From Flavipsychrobacter sp. (GTDB lineage: Bacteria; Bacteroidota; Bacteroidia; Chitinophagales; Chitinophagaceae), in contig JAJNBR010000120.1 of NCBI GenBank assembly GCA_021156265.1, positions 1-8,484 on the forward strand: a stretch of DNA of 8,484 nt, given 5' to 3'. Of the stretch, positions 1 through 7,176 are shown in pieces. The notes under the pieces were generated by a model. It saw only the letters and a program-made list of their open reading frames with translations, searched no databases and was not told where the DNA came from. The position numbers and the translations under genes were made by a program. Numbering within the stretch: the stretch's first letter is position 1; each line of letters opens with the position of its first letter.

Positions 1-486
1 GAAACGGACTATAAAAGGATCGAAGCGCACTGCCGTAACGTGCTTGATTTTCCTGTCACAGAGTTTCTCGATTGGGATGATATTGCAGCGCTGCAGAAAG
101 ACGGACATGAAATAGGCGGGCATTCGATGTATCACATGAATATTGGGGAGGCCGACCCCGAAAAGATATTGACCGACGTTACCCAAACCTGGGATATTTT
201 GAAAAAGAATTGCGGAGCGGCAAATCACTTTGCATTTCCATATGGCAGATTTTTTCATTTTAACGAAGCAGGACGGAGGGCAGTATTCCAGGCTGGATTC
301 AGATCATGTGCCAGCGCAGAGCGCGGCTGCCACGTCAATCCCGAAACGCCGCTGACGCCAGAACAACTTTGTATTCGCCGTGATCATATATTGCTCAACT
401 GGGGGATTGACCAGATTTCTTATTTCATAGCCAACAACGCCAGGAAGGCATCCACCCAAAATAACTTGTTCCCCGATCTTCAATGA
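1..486 (+). CDS. Polysaccharide deacetylase (NodB/CE4 family), 5'-truncated by the window edge
   Basis: The frame is open from base 1 to a TGA at 484-486, so about 161 C-terminal residues are visible and the true start lies upstream. NodB-type enzymes are metal-dependent hydrolases that remove N- or O-acetyl (sometimes N-formyl) groups from sugars. The metal-binding H-S-x-x-H motif is seen as HSMYH (codons at 121-135), inside the typical GHEIGGHSMYH context. The third NodB motif appears as FPYGRF (codons 235-252). The first motif, carrying the catalytic Asp, would be off the left edge, so catalytic competence cannot be fully judged. The stop overlaps the next gene's ATG (ATGA), which suggests translational coupling to the formyltransferase. 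The substrate is unknown: a nucleotide sugar, lipid-linked sugar or finished polymer are all possible. The GTG at position 40 is internal, not the start. Confidence 0.9.
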   Translation, partial: ETDYKRIEAHCRNVLDFPVTEFLDWDDIAALQKDGHEIGGHSMYHMNIGEADPEKILTDVTQTWDILKKNCGAANHFAFPYGRFFHFNEAGRRAVFQAGFRSCASAERGCHVNPETPLTPEQLCIRRDHILLNWGIDQISYFIANNARKASTQNNLFPDLQ

Positions 487-1277
487 GGGTCATTGTTTTA
501 ACAACATCTGCATTTGGAACAGCAGGTCATCATCTGCCGGTTATAGCAACGGCGAATGGAGTTGAAGTCGTTGCAGTGATAGTTAGCCAAGGAGCGTCTG
601 CCGGTCGCAGAAAGAATTACATGCGCACTTTCAGGAAAATTTCGAAGATCGGTGTACTCGGGGCAGTTAATGGCGTGCGAATGAGAAAATGGTATGGTGA
701 AGATCTTGACTCCCATATCAGGGTGAGAAATGTTGAAGAAACTTGCAAGGCGCTTAATATTCGTTTTGAACAAGTGCCTTCAACCAATAGCCCGCAAACG
801 AAGCAACTTTTTAAGGAGTTAAATGCTGATCTTGCATTGAGTCTCGGTAACGGCTATATCTCTCCCGGGGTTTTTAATATTCCCAAATACGGCATGCTCA
901 ATATTCACCACGAGATATTGCCTGACTATCAAAATGCCCAGAGCGTCATCTGGCAACTTTATAACGGGAGCCGCGAAACGGGTTACACGATCCATAAAAT
1001 AGATGCGAAGATCGATACCGGAGATATTTTGTTGCAGGAGCGTGTACCTATTAAGTTCGCGTCAACACTCGCGGAGACTGTCACAACCACACTGGCCGAA
1101 GTATTTGAACGGTCTGCAAAGGGATTGAAAAAAGTGTTGGAAAATTTTGAGACTTATTATGCCGATGCGCGTCCACAAGGCAAAGGCATGAAATATACTA
1201 CCCCTTCATTTGCGCAGTATTTGAAAATATTGCAAAATTTTAAGCGCTTAAAAAGCAAGAATCTCACAGCTGAATGA
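483..1277 (+). CDS. Formyltransferase-fold protein, probable sugar N-formyltransferase
   Basis: A 264-residue protein of the Fmt/ArnA formyltransferase fold, which moves a formyl group from N10-formyltetrahydrofolate to an amine. The catalytic triad is visible: N140 and H142 in NIHHEILP, and D178 in KIDTGDI. The spacing (N+2=H, H+36=D) is the same as N102/H104/D140 of E. coli ArnA as I remember it, and this stretch aligns without gaps. The stretch from N140 is well conserved in type (LP, Y, W, NG, TG, H), but the usual SLLPxYRG loop reads EILPDYQN here, so the substrate may differ. The region before N140 is about 38 residues longer than in ArnA, with a basic insert at about 40-75. It is too short for, and lacks the usual C-terminal domain of, tRNA-formylating Fmt, and the context is sugar metabolism. 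It overlaps both neighbours by ATGA. The exact acceptor sugar cannot be read from sequence. Confidence 0.8.
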   Translation: MRVIVLTTSAFGTAGHHLPVIATANGVEVVAVIVSQGASAGRRKNYMRTFRKISKIGVLGAVNGVRMRKWYGEDLDSHIRVRNVEETCKALNIRFEQVPSTNSPQTKQLFKELNADLALSLGNGYISPGVFNIPKYGMLNIHHEILPDYQNAQSVIWQLYNGSRETGYTIHKIDAKIDTGDILLQERVPIKFASTLAETVTTTLAEVFERSAKGLKKVLENFETYYADARPQGKGMKYTTPSFAQYLKILQNFKRLKSKNLTAE

Positions 1278-2392
1278 AAAAGATAGGTATTACCGGGCAA
1301 CAGGGTTTTGTTGGCTCGTACCTCTACAATAAAATAAGTCTGCTGAAAGACGAGTTCACACTCGTCGATTTTAAAAAAGAGTATTTTGACGACCCTGCGG
1401 CATTGATAGCGTGGGTGCGGCAATGCGATGCTATTGTGCACCTGGCCGCCATGAACCGCCACGAAAGCCAGGCGGTGCTGCGTGATACAAATATTGACCT
1501 CGTGCAGCGTCTTATCAATGCATTGCAAACTTCCGGGACTACCCCTCATGTCTTGTTTTCCTCTTCAACGCAGGAGGAAAGAGACAATGATTATGGTATA
1601 TCAAAAAATACAGGGAGAAAACTGCTGGCTGATTGGGCGGCGAAAAATGGTGCCGTGTTTACAGGGATGATCATTCCCAATGTTTACGGTCCGTTCGGCA
1701 AACCGTTTTACAACTCTGTAGTGGCAACGTTTTGTCACCAGCTTTGCAACGGTCAGCAACCCCGGATAGATATAGACGGCAGGTTGAAGCTGATATATGT
1801 GGATGAGCTTGCCGAACAGTTTATCGACGCGCTCAAAAGCGAGGTTGACGACGCGTCTTTTTCAGTGCCACATACCGTAGAGAAAAATGTCAGCGAAATT
1901 CTTGAAAAACTAAATGAGTTCAAAGAATTGTATTTGGACAGCGGAATATTTCCCGGTATCAGCAACGAATTCGAGAGAAACCTGTTCAATACATTCCGCA
2001 GCTATATTCCTCATGATGCTCATTTTCCTGTCAAGTTGAAGCCGCACGGCGACGACAGGGGGGTGTTTGTTGAACTCGTTAAGCTGCAGCAAGGTGGCCA
2101 GGTGTCGTATTCCACAACGCATGCGGGCATTACCAGGGGCAATCACTTTCATACAAGGAAAATAGAACGCTTCCTCGTGATAAAAGGTAAGGCGCTGATC
2201 CAGTTACGTAAGTACAATACCGACGAGGTTATTGATCTTTACCTGGATGGAGAGCAACCTTCGTACGTGGATATGCCTGTATGGTACACGCACAATATCA
2301 AAAATATTGGAGAAGAAGAGCTGTATACCGTATTTTGGATCAATGAATTTTTTGATCCTGCAGACCCTGATACCTTTTTTGAAACGGTGTAA
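1274..2392 (+). CDS. fnlB: Bifunctional UDP-L-FucNAc pathway epimerase/reductase (FnlB/CapF/WbjC)
   Basis: This 372-residue two-domain enzyme matches FnlB/CapF/WbjC in length and architecture. In that family the protein C3-epimerises and then C4-reduces the keto-sugar made from UDP-GlcNAc, yielding UDP-2-acetamido-2,6-dideoxy-L-talose. Residues 1 to about 235 are a short-chain dehydrogenase/extended Rossmann domain: the glycine motif GITGQQGFVG (5-14), the family loop MNRHE (60-64), SSST (96-99) and a YxxxK pair Y107/K111 in YGISK. Residues about 246-372 are a cupin, with likely metal ligands H291, H293 and E298 (NHFHTRKIERF) and H340 (YTHN). The start is the ATG of an ATGA overlap with the preceding gene. 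FnlC follows 9 nt downstream, the usual order in FucNAc clusters. The first enzyme of the path (FnlA/CapE dehydratase) is not in the window. Confidence 0.93.
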   Translation: MKKIGITGQQGFVGSYLYNKISLLKDEFTLVDFKKEYFDDPAALIAWVRQCDAIVHLAAMNRHESQAVLRDTNIDLVQRLINALQTSGTTPHVLFSSSTQEERDNDYGISKNTGRKLLADWAAKNGAVFTGMIIPNVYGPFGKPFYNSVVATFCHQLCNGQQPRIDIDGRLKLIYVDELAEQFIDALKSEVDDASFSVPHTVEKNVSEILEKLNEFKELYLDSGIFPGISNEFERNLFNTFRSYIPHDAHFPVKLKPHGDDRGVFVELVKLQQGGQVSYSTTHAGITRGNHFHTRKIERFLVIKGKALIQLRKYNTDEVIDLYLDGEQPSYVDMPVWYTHNIKNIGEEELYTVFWINEFFDPADPDTFFETV

Positions 2393-2401
2393 ACTCGTTA
2401 A

Positions 2402-3541
2402 ATGAACAACACTAAGAAGCTGAAAGTTTTAACCGTAGTCGGTACGCGACCGGAGATCATTCGCTTGTCACGCGTATTAGCTGCGCTGGATGCGTCGCCT
2501 GCCATTGAGCATGTGCTGGTGCATACAGGTCAAAATTATGACTACGAGCTCAACCAGATATTTTTTGACGACCTCGAGCTTAGAAAGCCTGATCATTTCT
2601 TGAACGCTGCAGGTAAGAATGCCACGGAAACTATCGGTCATATATTGATCAATATAGATCCGGTACTTGAAAAAGAACAACCTGACGCATTCCTTGTATT
2701 AGGAGATACTAATAGTTGTCTTTGTGCTATTCCGGCCAAGAAACGTCACATTCCCATATTTCACATGGAGGCGGGGAACAGGTGCTTCGACCAGCGTGTA
2801 CCGGAAGAAACAAACCGACGCATAGTCGATCATATAAGCGATATAAACCTGACGTATAGTGACATCGCAAGGGAATATCTATTGCGAGAAGGTCTTTCAC
2901 CCGACAGGGTGGTTAAGACGGGAAGTCCGATGTACGAAGTGCTGCACCATTTCATGCCCAAAGTTTCCAACTCCAAAATACTCGCTGATCTTTCGCTGGA
3001 AAAAGGGAAGTATTTTGTTGTATCGGCACACAGGGAAGAGAATATCAGCTCTCAACGCAATTTCAGTAACCTGGTAACCGTGCTGAATGACATGGCTGCT
3101 CATTTCAATATGCCGGTCATCGTGTCTACTCACCCGCGTACGCAGAAAATGATCGAGCAGCAACAGGTGAAATTCAGCGAGCATGTTCGGCTTATGAAAC
3201 CGTTTGGCTTAACCGACTATATCTCGCTGCAGGTTAATGCTAAAGCAGTGCTCTCAGACAGCGGAACGATTACCGAAGAATCGTCGATACTCAATTTTCC
3301 GGCGTTGAATATCCGGGAAGCACACGAAAGGCCTGAAGGCATGGAAGAGGCTGCTGTCATGATGGTTGGGCTAAACCCTGAAAGGATCATGCAGGGGTTG
3401 CTGCAACTCGAAAATCATAATAATGACCACCGGATATTCAGGTTGGTAGGTGATTATTCCATGCCCAACGTCTCCGATAAGGTGGTTCGAATAATTCTGT
3501 CTTATACAGACTATATAAAAAGAGTTGTCTGGTCTGAATAA
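2402..3541 (+). CDS. fnlC: UDP-N-acetyl-L-fucosamine synthase, C2-epimerase (FnlC/CapG/WbjD)
   Basis: A 379-residue non-hydrolysing UDP-GlcNAc 2-epimerase-family protein (WecB fold, GT-B-like). In the FnlC/CapG/WbjD branch it epimerises C2 of UDP-2-acetamido-2,6-dideoxy-L-talose to give UDP-L-FucNAc, a cytoplasmic donor sugar. Visible family motifs are GTRPEIIRLS (14-23), HTGQNYDYEL (41-50), GDTNS (101-105), HMEAGNRCFDQRVPEETNRR (121-140), SAHREEN (208-214), STHPR (242-246), DSGTITEES (286-294) and REAHERPEG (305-313). The NRCFDQRVPEE and DSGTITEESS versions are those I associate with the FucNAc branch rather than with WecB itself. The position directly after fnlB supports this. Plain UDP-GlcNAc 2-epimerase (ManNAc formation) is the alternative, and the context argues against it. 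Length and both ends look intact. Confidence 0.92.
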   Translation: MNNTKKLKVLTVVGTRPEIIRLSRVLAALDASPAIEHVLVHTGQNYDYELNQIFFDDLELRKPDHFLNAAGKNATETIGHILINIDPVLEKEQPDAFLVLGDTNSCLCAIPAKKRHIPIFHMEAGNRCFDQRVPEETNRRIVDHISDINLTYSDIAREYLLREGLSPDRVVKTGSPMYEVLHHFMPKVSNSKILADLSLEKGKYFVVSAHREENISSQRNFSNLVTVLNDMAAHFNMPVIVSTHPRTQKMIEQQQVKFSEHVRLMKPFGLTDYISLQVNAKAVLSDSGTITEESSILNFPALNIREAHERPEGMEEAAVMMVGLNPERIMQGLLQLENHNNDHRIFRLVGDYSMPNVSDKVVRIILSYTDYIKRVVWSE

Positions 3542-3542
3542 T

Positions 3543-4760
3543 ATGAGGATACTCATTCTTAGCCAGTGGTGTTATCCTGAGCCAGACCTTAAAGCGCTCA
3601 CCTTTGCCCGCGAATTGCGGAAGAAAGGCCATTCGGTTCAGATACTGACCGGGTTTCCTAACTATCCGGGTGGAAAGGTCTATGAGGGATATAAGGTTAA
3701 ATGGTCGCAACGGGAGGTGATAGACGATGTTGAAATAATACGGGTGCCTCTCTACCCAAGTCATGATCAGTCGGGCGGCAAGCGCATATTGAACTATTTG
3801 AGTTTTGCATTGAGCGCTTCTGTACTGGGTGTGTTCAGGATAAGAAAAGCCGACGTCATGTACGTGTATCATCCACCTGCTACTATCGGAATCCCTGCCG
3901 TGTTTATTCGTTTCTTCCGAAGGATACCGGTGGTATACGACATACAGGATATGTGGCCCGATACGTTGACGGCCACCGGTATGGTCAACAACAAGATCAT
4001 CTTAAAGCTTATCAGCTGGTACTGCGCTTTCGTTTACGGTATGGTAGATAAGATCACTGTCTTGTCGAATGGTTTTAAGCAAAAGCTGATCGAACGCGGG
4101 GTTGACGGGAAGAAGATCGAAGTGATCTATAACTGGCCCAATCCCTTTACGCTCCCCGATACTCATGATAAATCAAAAATGCCAGGAGCAAAAGAACGAT
4201 TTACAATTCTTTTTGCAGGTACCATGGGTCGGGCGCAGGCGCTTGACAAAGTGCTGGATGCTGCGGCAGTTTTGAAAAAGCGAAACAGTCACACTATCCA
4301 GTTCGCTTTTCTTGGTGGTGGTATATGCCTCGACGAGCTGAAGGCGCAGAAAGAAAAAATGGGCCTGGACAACGTAGTCTTTTTGCCGCGGGTCAATAAC
4401 AATGAAGTAGGCGCTTACCTGGCCGCCGCTGATGCCCTGTTGGTTCATTTGAAAAACGATGAGTTATTCAAAATTACTATCCCGTCAAAAACACAAGCTT
4501 ATCTGCAGGCCGGTAAGCCGGTCTTGATGGCTGTGGGTGGCGACGCAGATGAGATGATAGAAGAGGCGACAGCTGGATTTTGCTGCCAGCCTGAAAATGC
4601 GGAGGCGATCGCGGATGCAGCCATAAAGCTTTCTCTTCTTGACAGGGAGGAGTTGGTGGCAATGGGGAATAGCGCGAGGAATTATTTTGACAGGCATCTT
4701 GCTATTCACCACGGGGTCGAGCGATTTGAAAAAGTATTTGAAGAAGCAGCGAATGTATAA
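3543..4760 (+). CDS. wbuB: GT4-family glycosyltransferase, WbuB-like, probable L-FucNAc transferase
   Basis: With the ATG at 3543 this is a 405-residue GT-B glycosyltransferase. It starts one base after the fnlC stop. A TTG at 3525 would add six residues and overlap fnlC by 17 nt; I prefer the ATG because MRILILSQWCYPE is the expected first beta strand. Family features are the N-terminal strand with YPEP (12-14 region), DIQDMWPD (133-140), the second-domain glycine stretch FLGGG near 256-260, the IPSKTQAYLQAGKP segment (313-326) and GGDADEMIEEATAG (332-345), where the donor sugar phosphate and base are usually held. Relatives called WbuB or CapL lie beside fnlABC/capEFG genes and are thought to add L-FucNAc to the lipid-linked first sugar. 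The gene sits between fnlC and the initiating transferase, which fits that role. Donor and acceptor are inferred from context. Confidence 0.85.
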   Translation: MRILILSQWCYPEPDLKALTFARELRKKGHSVQILTGFPNYPGGKVYEGYKVKWSQREVIDDVEIIRVPLYPSHDQSGGKRILNYLSFALSASVLGVFRIRKADVMYVYHPPATIGIPAVFIRFFRRIPVVYDIQDMWPDTLTATGMVNNKIILKLISWYCAFVYGMVDKITVLSNGFKQKLIERGVDGKKIEVIYNWPNPFTLPDTHDKSKMPGAKERFTILFAGTMGRAQALDKVLDAAAVLKKRNSHTIQFAFLGGGICLDELKAQKEKMGLDNVVFLPRVNNNEVGAYLAAADALLVHLKNDELFKITIPSKTQAYLQAGKPVLMAVGGDADEMIEEATAGFCCQPENAEAIADAAIKLSLLDREELVAMGNSARNYFDRHLAIHHGVERFEKVFEEAANV

Positions 4761-5364
4761 ACGCTCTCTGAAACGGGTATTTGATATCGGCGGTGCACTT
4801 TTGCTGCTAGGCATAGCGTCGCCATTTTTTGCAGTAACATGGCTGTTATTGCTCATAAACAATAATGGTAAGGCCTTTTTTGTGCAGCCACGCATTGGGA
4901 AAGGAAACAAGGTGTTCAAGGTGATAAAGTTCAAAACCATGAACGACCGGCGCGACAAGACCGGCGCTTTACTGCCTGATGAAGACAGGCTAACAGCACT
5001 GGGAACCTTTGTTCGAAAATCGTCGCTCGATGAATTGCCACAGTTGCTGAATGTCCTCAAAGGCGACATGAGCTTAATTGGACCGCGTCCCTTGCTGGTG
5101 GAATACTTACCGCTATATAGTAAAGAGCAGATTAGGCGTCACAATGTGCTTCCGGGCATCACGGGTTGGGCACAGGTAAACGGAAGGAATACCATCAGTT
5201 GGGAACAAAAATTCTTGTACGATGTATGGTACGTTGACAACTTATCATTTACCTTAGACATGAACATTCTGTGGCTTACACTCAAAAAAATACTGGTGTC
5301 AGAAGGTATTAATTCTGCCACATCAGCCACAATGGAAAAATTTACAGGATCGACAAATGCATAA
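4753..5364 (+). CDS. pglC: Initiating phosphoglycosyl transferase, PglC type
   Basis: A 203-residue bacterial sugar transferase of the small monotopic class. It would transfer a sugar 1-phosphate from the UDP-sugar to undecaprenyl phosphate at the inner face of the plasma membrane, starting the repeat unit. Residues about 11-36 form the single hydrophobic re-entrant helix, with S23-P24 where PglC has its helix-breaking Ser-Pro. The catalytic Asp-Glu pair is D93-E94 (SLDELPQ), at the same numbers as in Campylobacter jejuni PglC as I recall. Further family motifs are KFKTM (59-63), LKGDMSLIGPRPLLVEY (102-118), PGITGWAQVNGRN (134-146) and a C-terminal MEKFTGS resembling the PglC tail. The start at 4753 overlaps wbuB by 8 nt; an upstream TTG frame (from 4639) would only add wbuB-antiphase sequence. 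pglD and pglE follow, so UDP-diNAcBac is the expected donor. Confidence 0.92.
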   Translation: MYKRSLKRVFDIGGALLLLGIASPFFAVTWLLLLINNNGKAFFVQPRIGKGNKVFKVIKFKTMNDRRDKTGALLPDEDRLTALGTFVRKSSLDELPQLLNVLKGDMSLIGPRPLLVEYLPLYSKEQIRRHNVLPGITGWAQVNGRNTISWEQKFLYDVWYVDNLSFTLDMNILWLTLKKILVSEGINSATSATMEKFTGSTNA

Positions 5365-5965
5365 ACACATGATCGTTTTTGGGGCCAGCGGGCATGGCAA
5401 AGTGATCATTGAACTGTTAGAAATAAATGATATCAGCGATATCACCGTATGGGATGATGCGGATAAACCTGACATCTGGAATTACCCTGTGGAGAAGCCG
5501 TCGTTAGATCAGCCTGGCTCTGACACAAGTATGGTTATAGCCATCGGGAATAACAGCACTCGTAAAGCGGTAGCTAACAAATACGCACAACAGGTTAGTT
5601 TTTTTACGCCTGTGCATCCGGCAGCCGTTATTAGCCACAGGGTTACTATCGGTAAAGGAACGGTTGTGATGGCAGGCGTGACGATAAATACAGATACAAC
5701 AATAGGAGAGCACTGCATCATAAACACATCAGCGTCTATCGACCATGATTGCCGGCTGGATGACTTTGTTCATATATCGCCCAATGCAACGTTGTGCGGC
5801 GATGTAACAGTTGGAGAGGGTACGCATATAGGCGCAGGCAGTGTCGTAATACAAGGGATAAGGATCGGGAGGTGGACTACTATTGGGGCAGGTACGGTCG
5901 TGATAAAAGATGTGCCTGACTTTGCCACTGTTGTCGGCAACCCTGGTAGGATAATTAAAGGCTAA
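5357..5965 (+). CDS. pglD: UDP-4-amino-sugar N-acetyltransferase, PglD type
   Basis: A 202-residue acetyltransferase with an N-terminal Rossmann-like nucleotide-sugar domain (GASGHGKVI, 9-17; AIGNN, 62-66) and a left-handed beta-helix of hexapeptide repeats from about residue 92 to 195. PglD acetylates the C4 amine of UDP-4-amino-4,6-dideoxy-GlcNAc with acetyl-CoA, giving UDP-N,N'-diacetylbacillosamine. The likely catalytic base is H130 in SIDHDC, matching H125 of C. jejuni PglD; H139 is also in a conserved place. The start at 5357 overlaps pglC by 8 nt. A second ATG at 5369 (MIVFGASGHGK) is an alternative start, 4 nt after the pglC stop. Related NeuD/PerB/WbbJ-type acetyltransferases share this fold, so the pglC and pglE neighbours decide the name. 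Confidence 0.9.
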   Translation: MHKHMIVFGASGHGKVIIELLEINDISDITVWDDADKPDIWNYPVEKPSLDQPGSDTSMVIAIGNNSTRKAVANKYAQQVSFFTPVHPAAVISHRVTIGKGTVVMAGVTINTDTTIGEHCIINTSASIDHDCRLDDFVHISPNATLCGDVTVGEGTHIGAGSVVIQGIRIGRWTTIGAGTVVIKDVPDFATVVGNPGRIIKG

Positions 5966-5975
5966 AAAACTTTGT

Positions 5976-7133
5976 ATGGGACCTAAAATTTGGCTCTCGG
6001 CTCCTCATATGGGCGGCAATGAGCAGCACTATGTCAACGAAGCATTTCAATCTAACTGGGTAGCTCCGCTCGGTCCAAATGTCGACGGGCTGGAGCAGAA
6101 CATCGCTAATTACCTGGGAGAAGGCACACATGCCGCTGCCTTAAGCTCAGGTACTGCGGCTATACACCTGGCGCTCATATTACTAGGCGTTGGCCCGGGC
6201 GATGAGGTGATCTGCCAGAGCATGACGTTTTCTGCGTCGGCTAATCCTATAGCATATCTCGGTGCTACACCGGTATTCATTGACAGCGAGCCCGAAACCT
6301 GGAATATGTCGCCGGCTCACCTGGAGGAAGCGATCAAAGACCGTATCAGGTTGGGCAAAAAGCCCAAAGCTATAATCCCGGTGCATCTATACGGCATGCC
6401 GGCGCATATGCCTGCTATTCTGGACATCGCTACGCGCTACGAGATACCTGTATTGGAAGATGCCGCAGAAGCGCTTGGTTCATCTATCAACGGTGTGAAA
6501 TGCGGTACATTTGGCACAATAAGCGTGCTTTCCTTCAACGGGAACAAGATCATTACAACATCTGGCGGTGGTGCGCTGGTAGCCAAAGAGCCGCGGTTTA
6601 CGGAAACCGCCCGCTTCCTGGCCACACAGGCTCGCGATGCTGCTCCGCATTACCAGCATTCGCACATTGGATACAATTATAGGATGAGCAATATATGCGC
6701 CGGTATTGGCCGGGGACAAATGGAAGTATTGCCGCAAAGGGTAGAACAGCGACGCGCTGTTTATCAACAATATTTTAATCGCTATAACGGACTGCCGGGT
6801 GTTTCCTTCGTTGCCGAACCTGCAGGATACTATAGTAACAGGTGGCTGACAACCATTACCATTGACCCGGCGCTTGCAGGTGTTACAAGAGAAACAATGC
6901 GTCTGGCGCTGGAAGCTGAAAATATAGAGTCTCGCCCGCTTTGGAAACCCATGCACCTGCAACCGGTATTCTCGGATTGTCCGTTCTATGGTAATGGATG
7001 TTCGGAGCTGCTTTTTGAGAATGGCCTGTGTCTGCCTTCAAGTTCCAGTCTTAGCGAAGGAGAAATGGAACGGATTTTTCATGTTTTAGGCAAGGTTTTT
7101 CAACATGAGTTGACAAGTGTTGACGGGGGATAG
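5976..7133 (+). CDS. pglE: PLP-dependent UDP-4-keto-6-deoxy-GlcNAc aminotransferase, PglE type
   Basis: A 385-residue DegT/DnrJ/EryC1-family sugar aminotransferase (type I fold). PglE transfers an amino group from glutamate to the C4 ketone of UDP-2-acetamido-2,6-dideoxy-4-keto-glucose, the step before PglD. The PLP Schiff-base lysine is K191 in FNGNKIITTSGGG, and the PLP-ring Asp is D162 in EDAAEALG. It shares long signatures with C. jejuni PglE as I remember it: PHMGGNE (10-16), APLG (30-33), GTAAIHLAL (59-67), HLYG (137-140), GYNYRMSN (232-239), NRW (288-290), SRPLWKPMH (319-327) and LCLPS (351-355). The gene starts 10 nt after pglD and is full length. The keto-sugar supplier (PglF-type dehydratase) is not in the window. 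Perosamine-synthase-like activity is possible for this family, but the motifs and order favour PglE. Confidence 0.93.
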   Translation: MGPKIWLSAPHMGGNEQHYVNEAFQSNWVAPLGPNVDGLEQNIANYLGEGTHAAALSSGTAAIHLALILLGVGPGDEVICQSMTFSASANPIAYLGATPVFIDSEPETWNMSPAHLEEAIKDRIRLGKKPKAIIPVHLYGMPAHMPAILDIATRYEIPVLEDAAEALGSSINGVKCGTFGTISVLSFNGNKIITTSGGGALVAKEPRFTETARFLATQARDAAPHYQHSHIGYNYRMSNICAGIGRGQMEVLPQRVEQRRAVYQQYFNRYNGLPGVSFVAEPAGYYSNRWLTTITIDPALAGVTRETMRLALEAENIESRPLWKPMHLQPVFSDCPFYGNGCSELLFENGLCLPSSSSLSEGEMERIFHVLGKVFQHELTSVDGG

Positions 7134-7141
7134 TATATTCG
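7110..7141 (+). promoter_or_regulatory. Possible promoter for the export lipoprotein gene
   Basis: TTGACA (7110-7115), an 18-nt spacer and TATATT (7134-7139) resemble a sigma-70 promoter. The same place also reads as a weak Bacteroidota-type promoter, GTTG-N21-TATATTCG against TTTG-N(19-21)-TAnnTTTG, with one mismatch in each box. It lies at the end of pglE and in the 43-nt gap before the lipoprotein start, the first larger gap in the operon. Such matches arise by chance, so this is only a candidate. Confidence 0.3.
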
Positions 7142-7176
7142 CATCTCGTTTCGTTTACATCTAAAAAAGGATATTA

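Noticed and set aside
3438..3872. Minus-strand open frame of 144 codons
   Set aside because: It is antisense to the fnlC end and wbuB start, both supported by family motifs.
4639..4752. N-terminal extension of pglC from a TTG at 4639
   Set aside because: It would lie wholly within wbuB in another frame, and its sequence does not resemble the family. PglC homologues begin at the MYK start (4753).
4485..5069. Long minus-strand open frame of 194 codons
   Set aside because: It is antisense to the strongly conserved ends of wbuB and pglC, crosses their junction and has no recognisable motifs, so it is a shadow.
6480..6962. Minus-strand open frame of 160 codons
   Set aside because: It is antisense to the catalytic region of pglE, including K191, and shows no domain signal.
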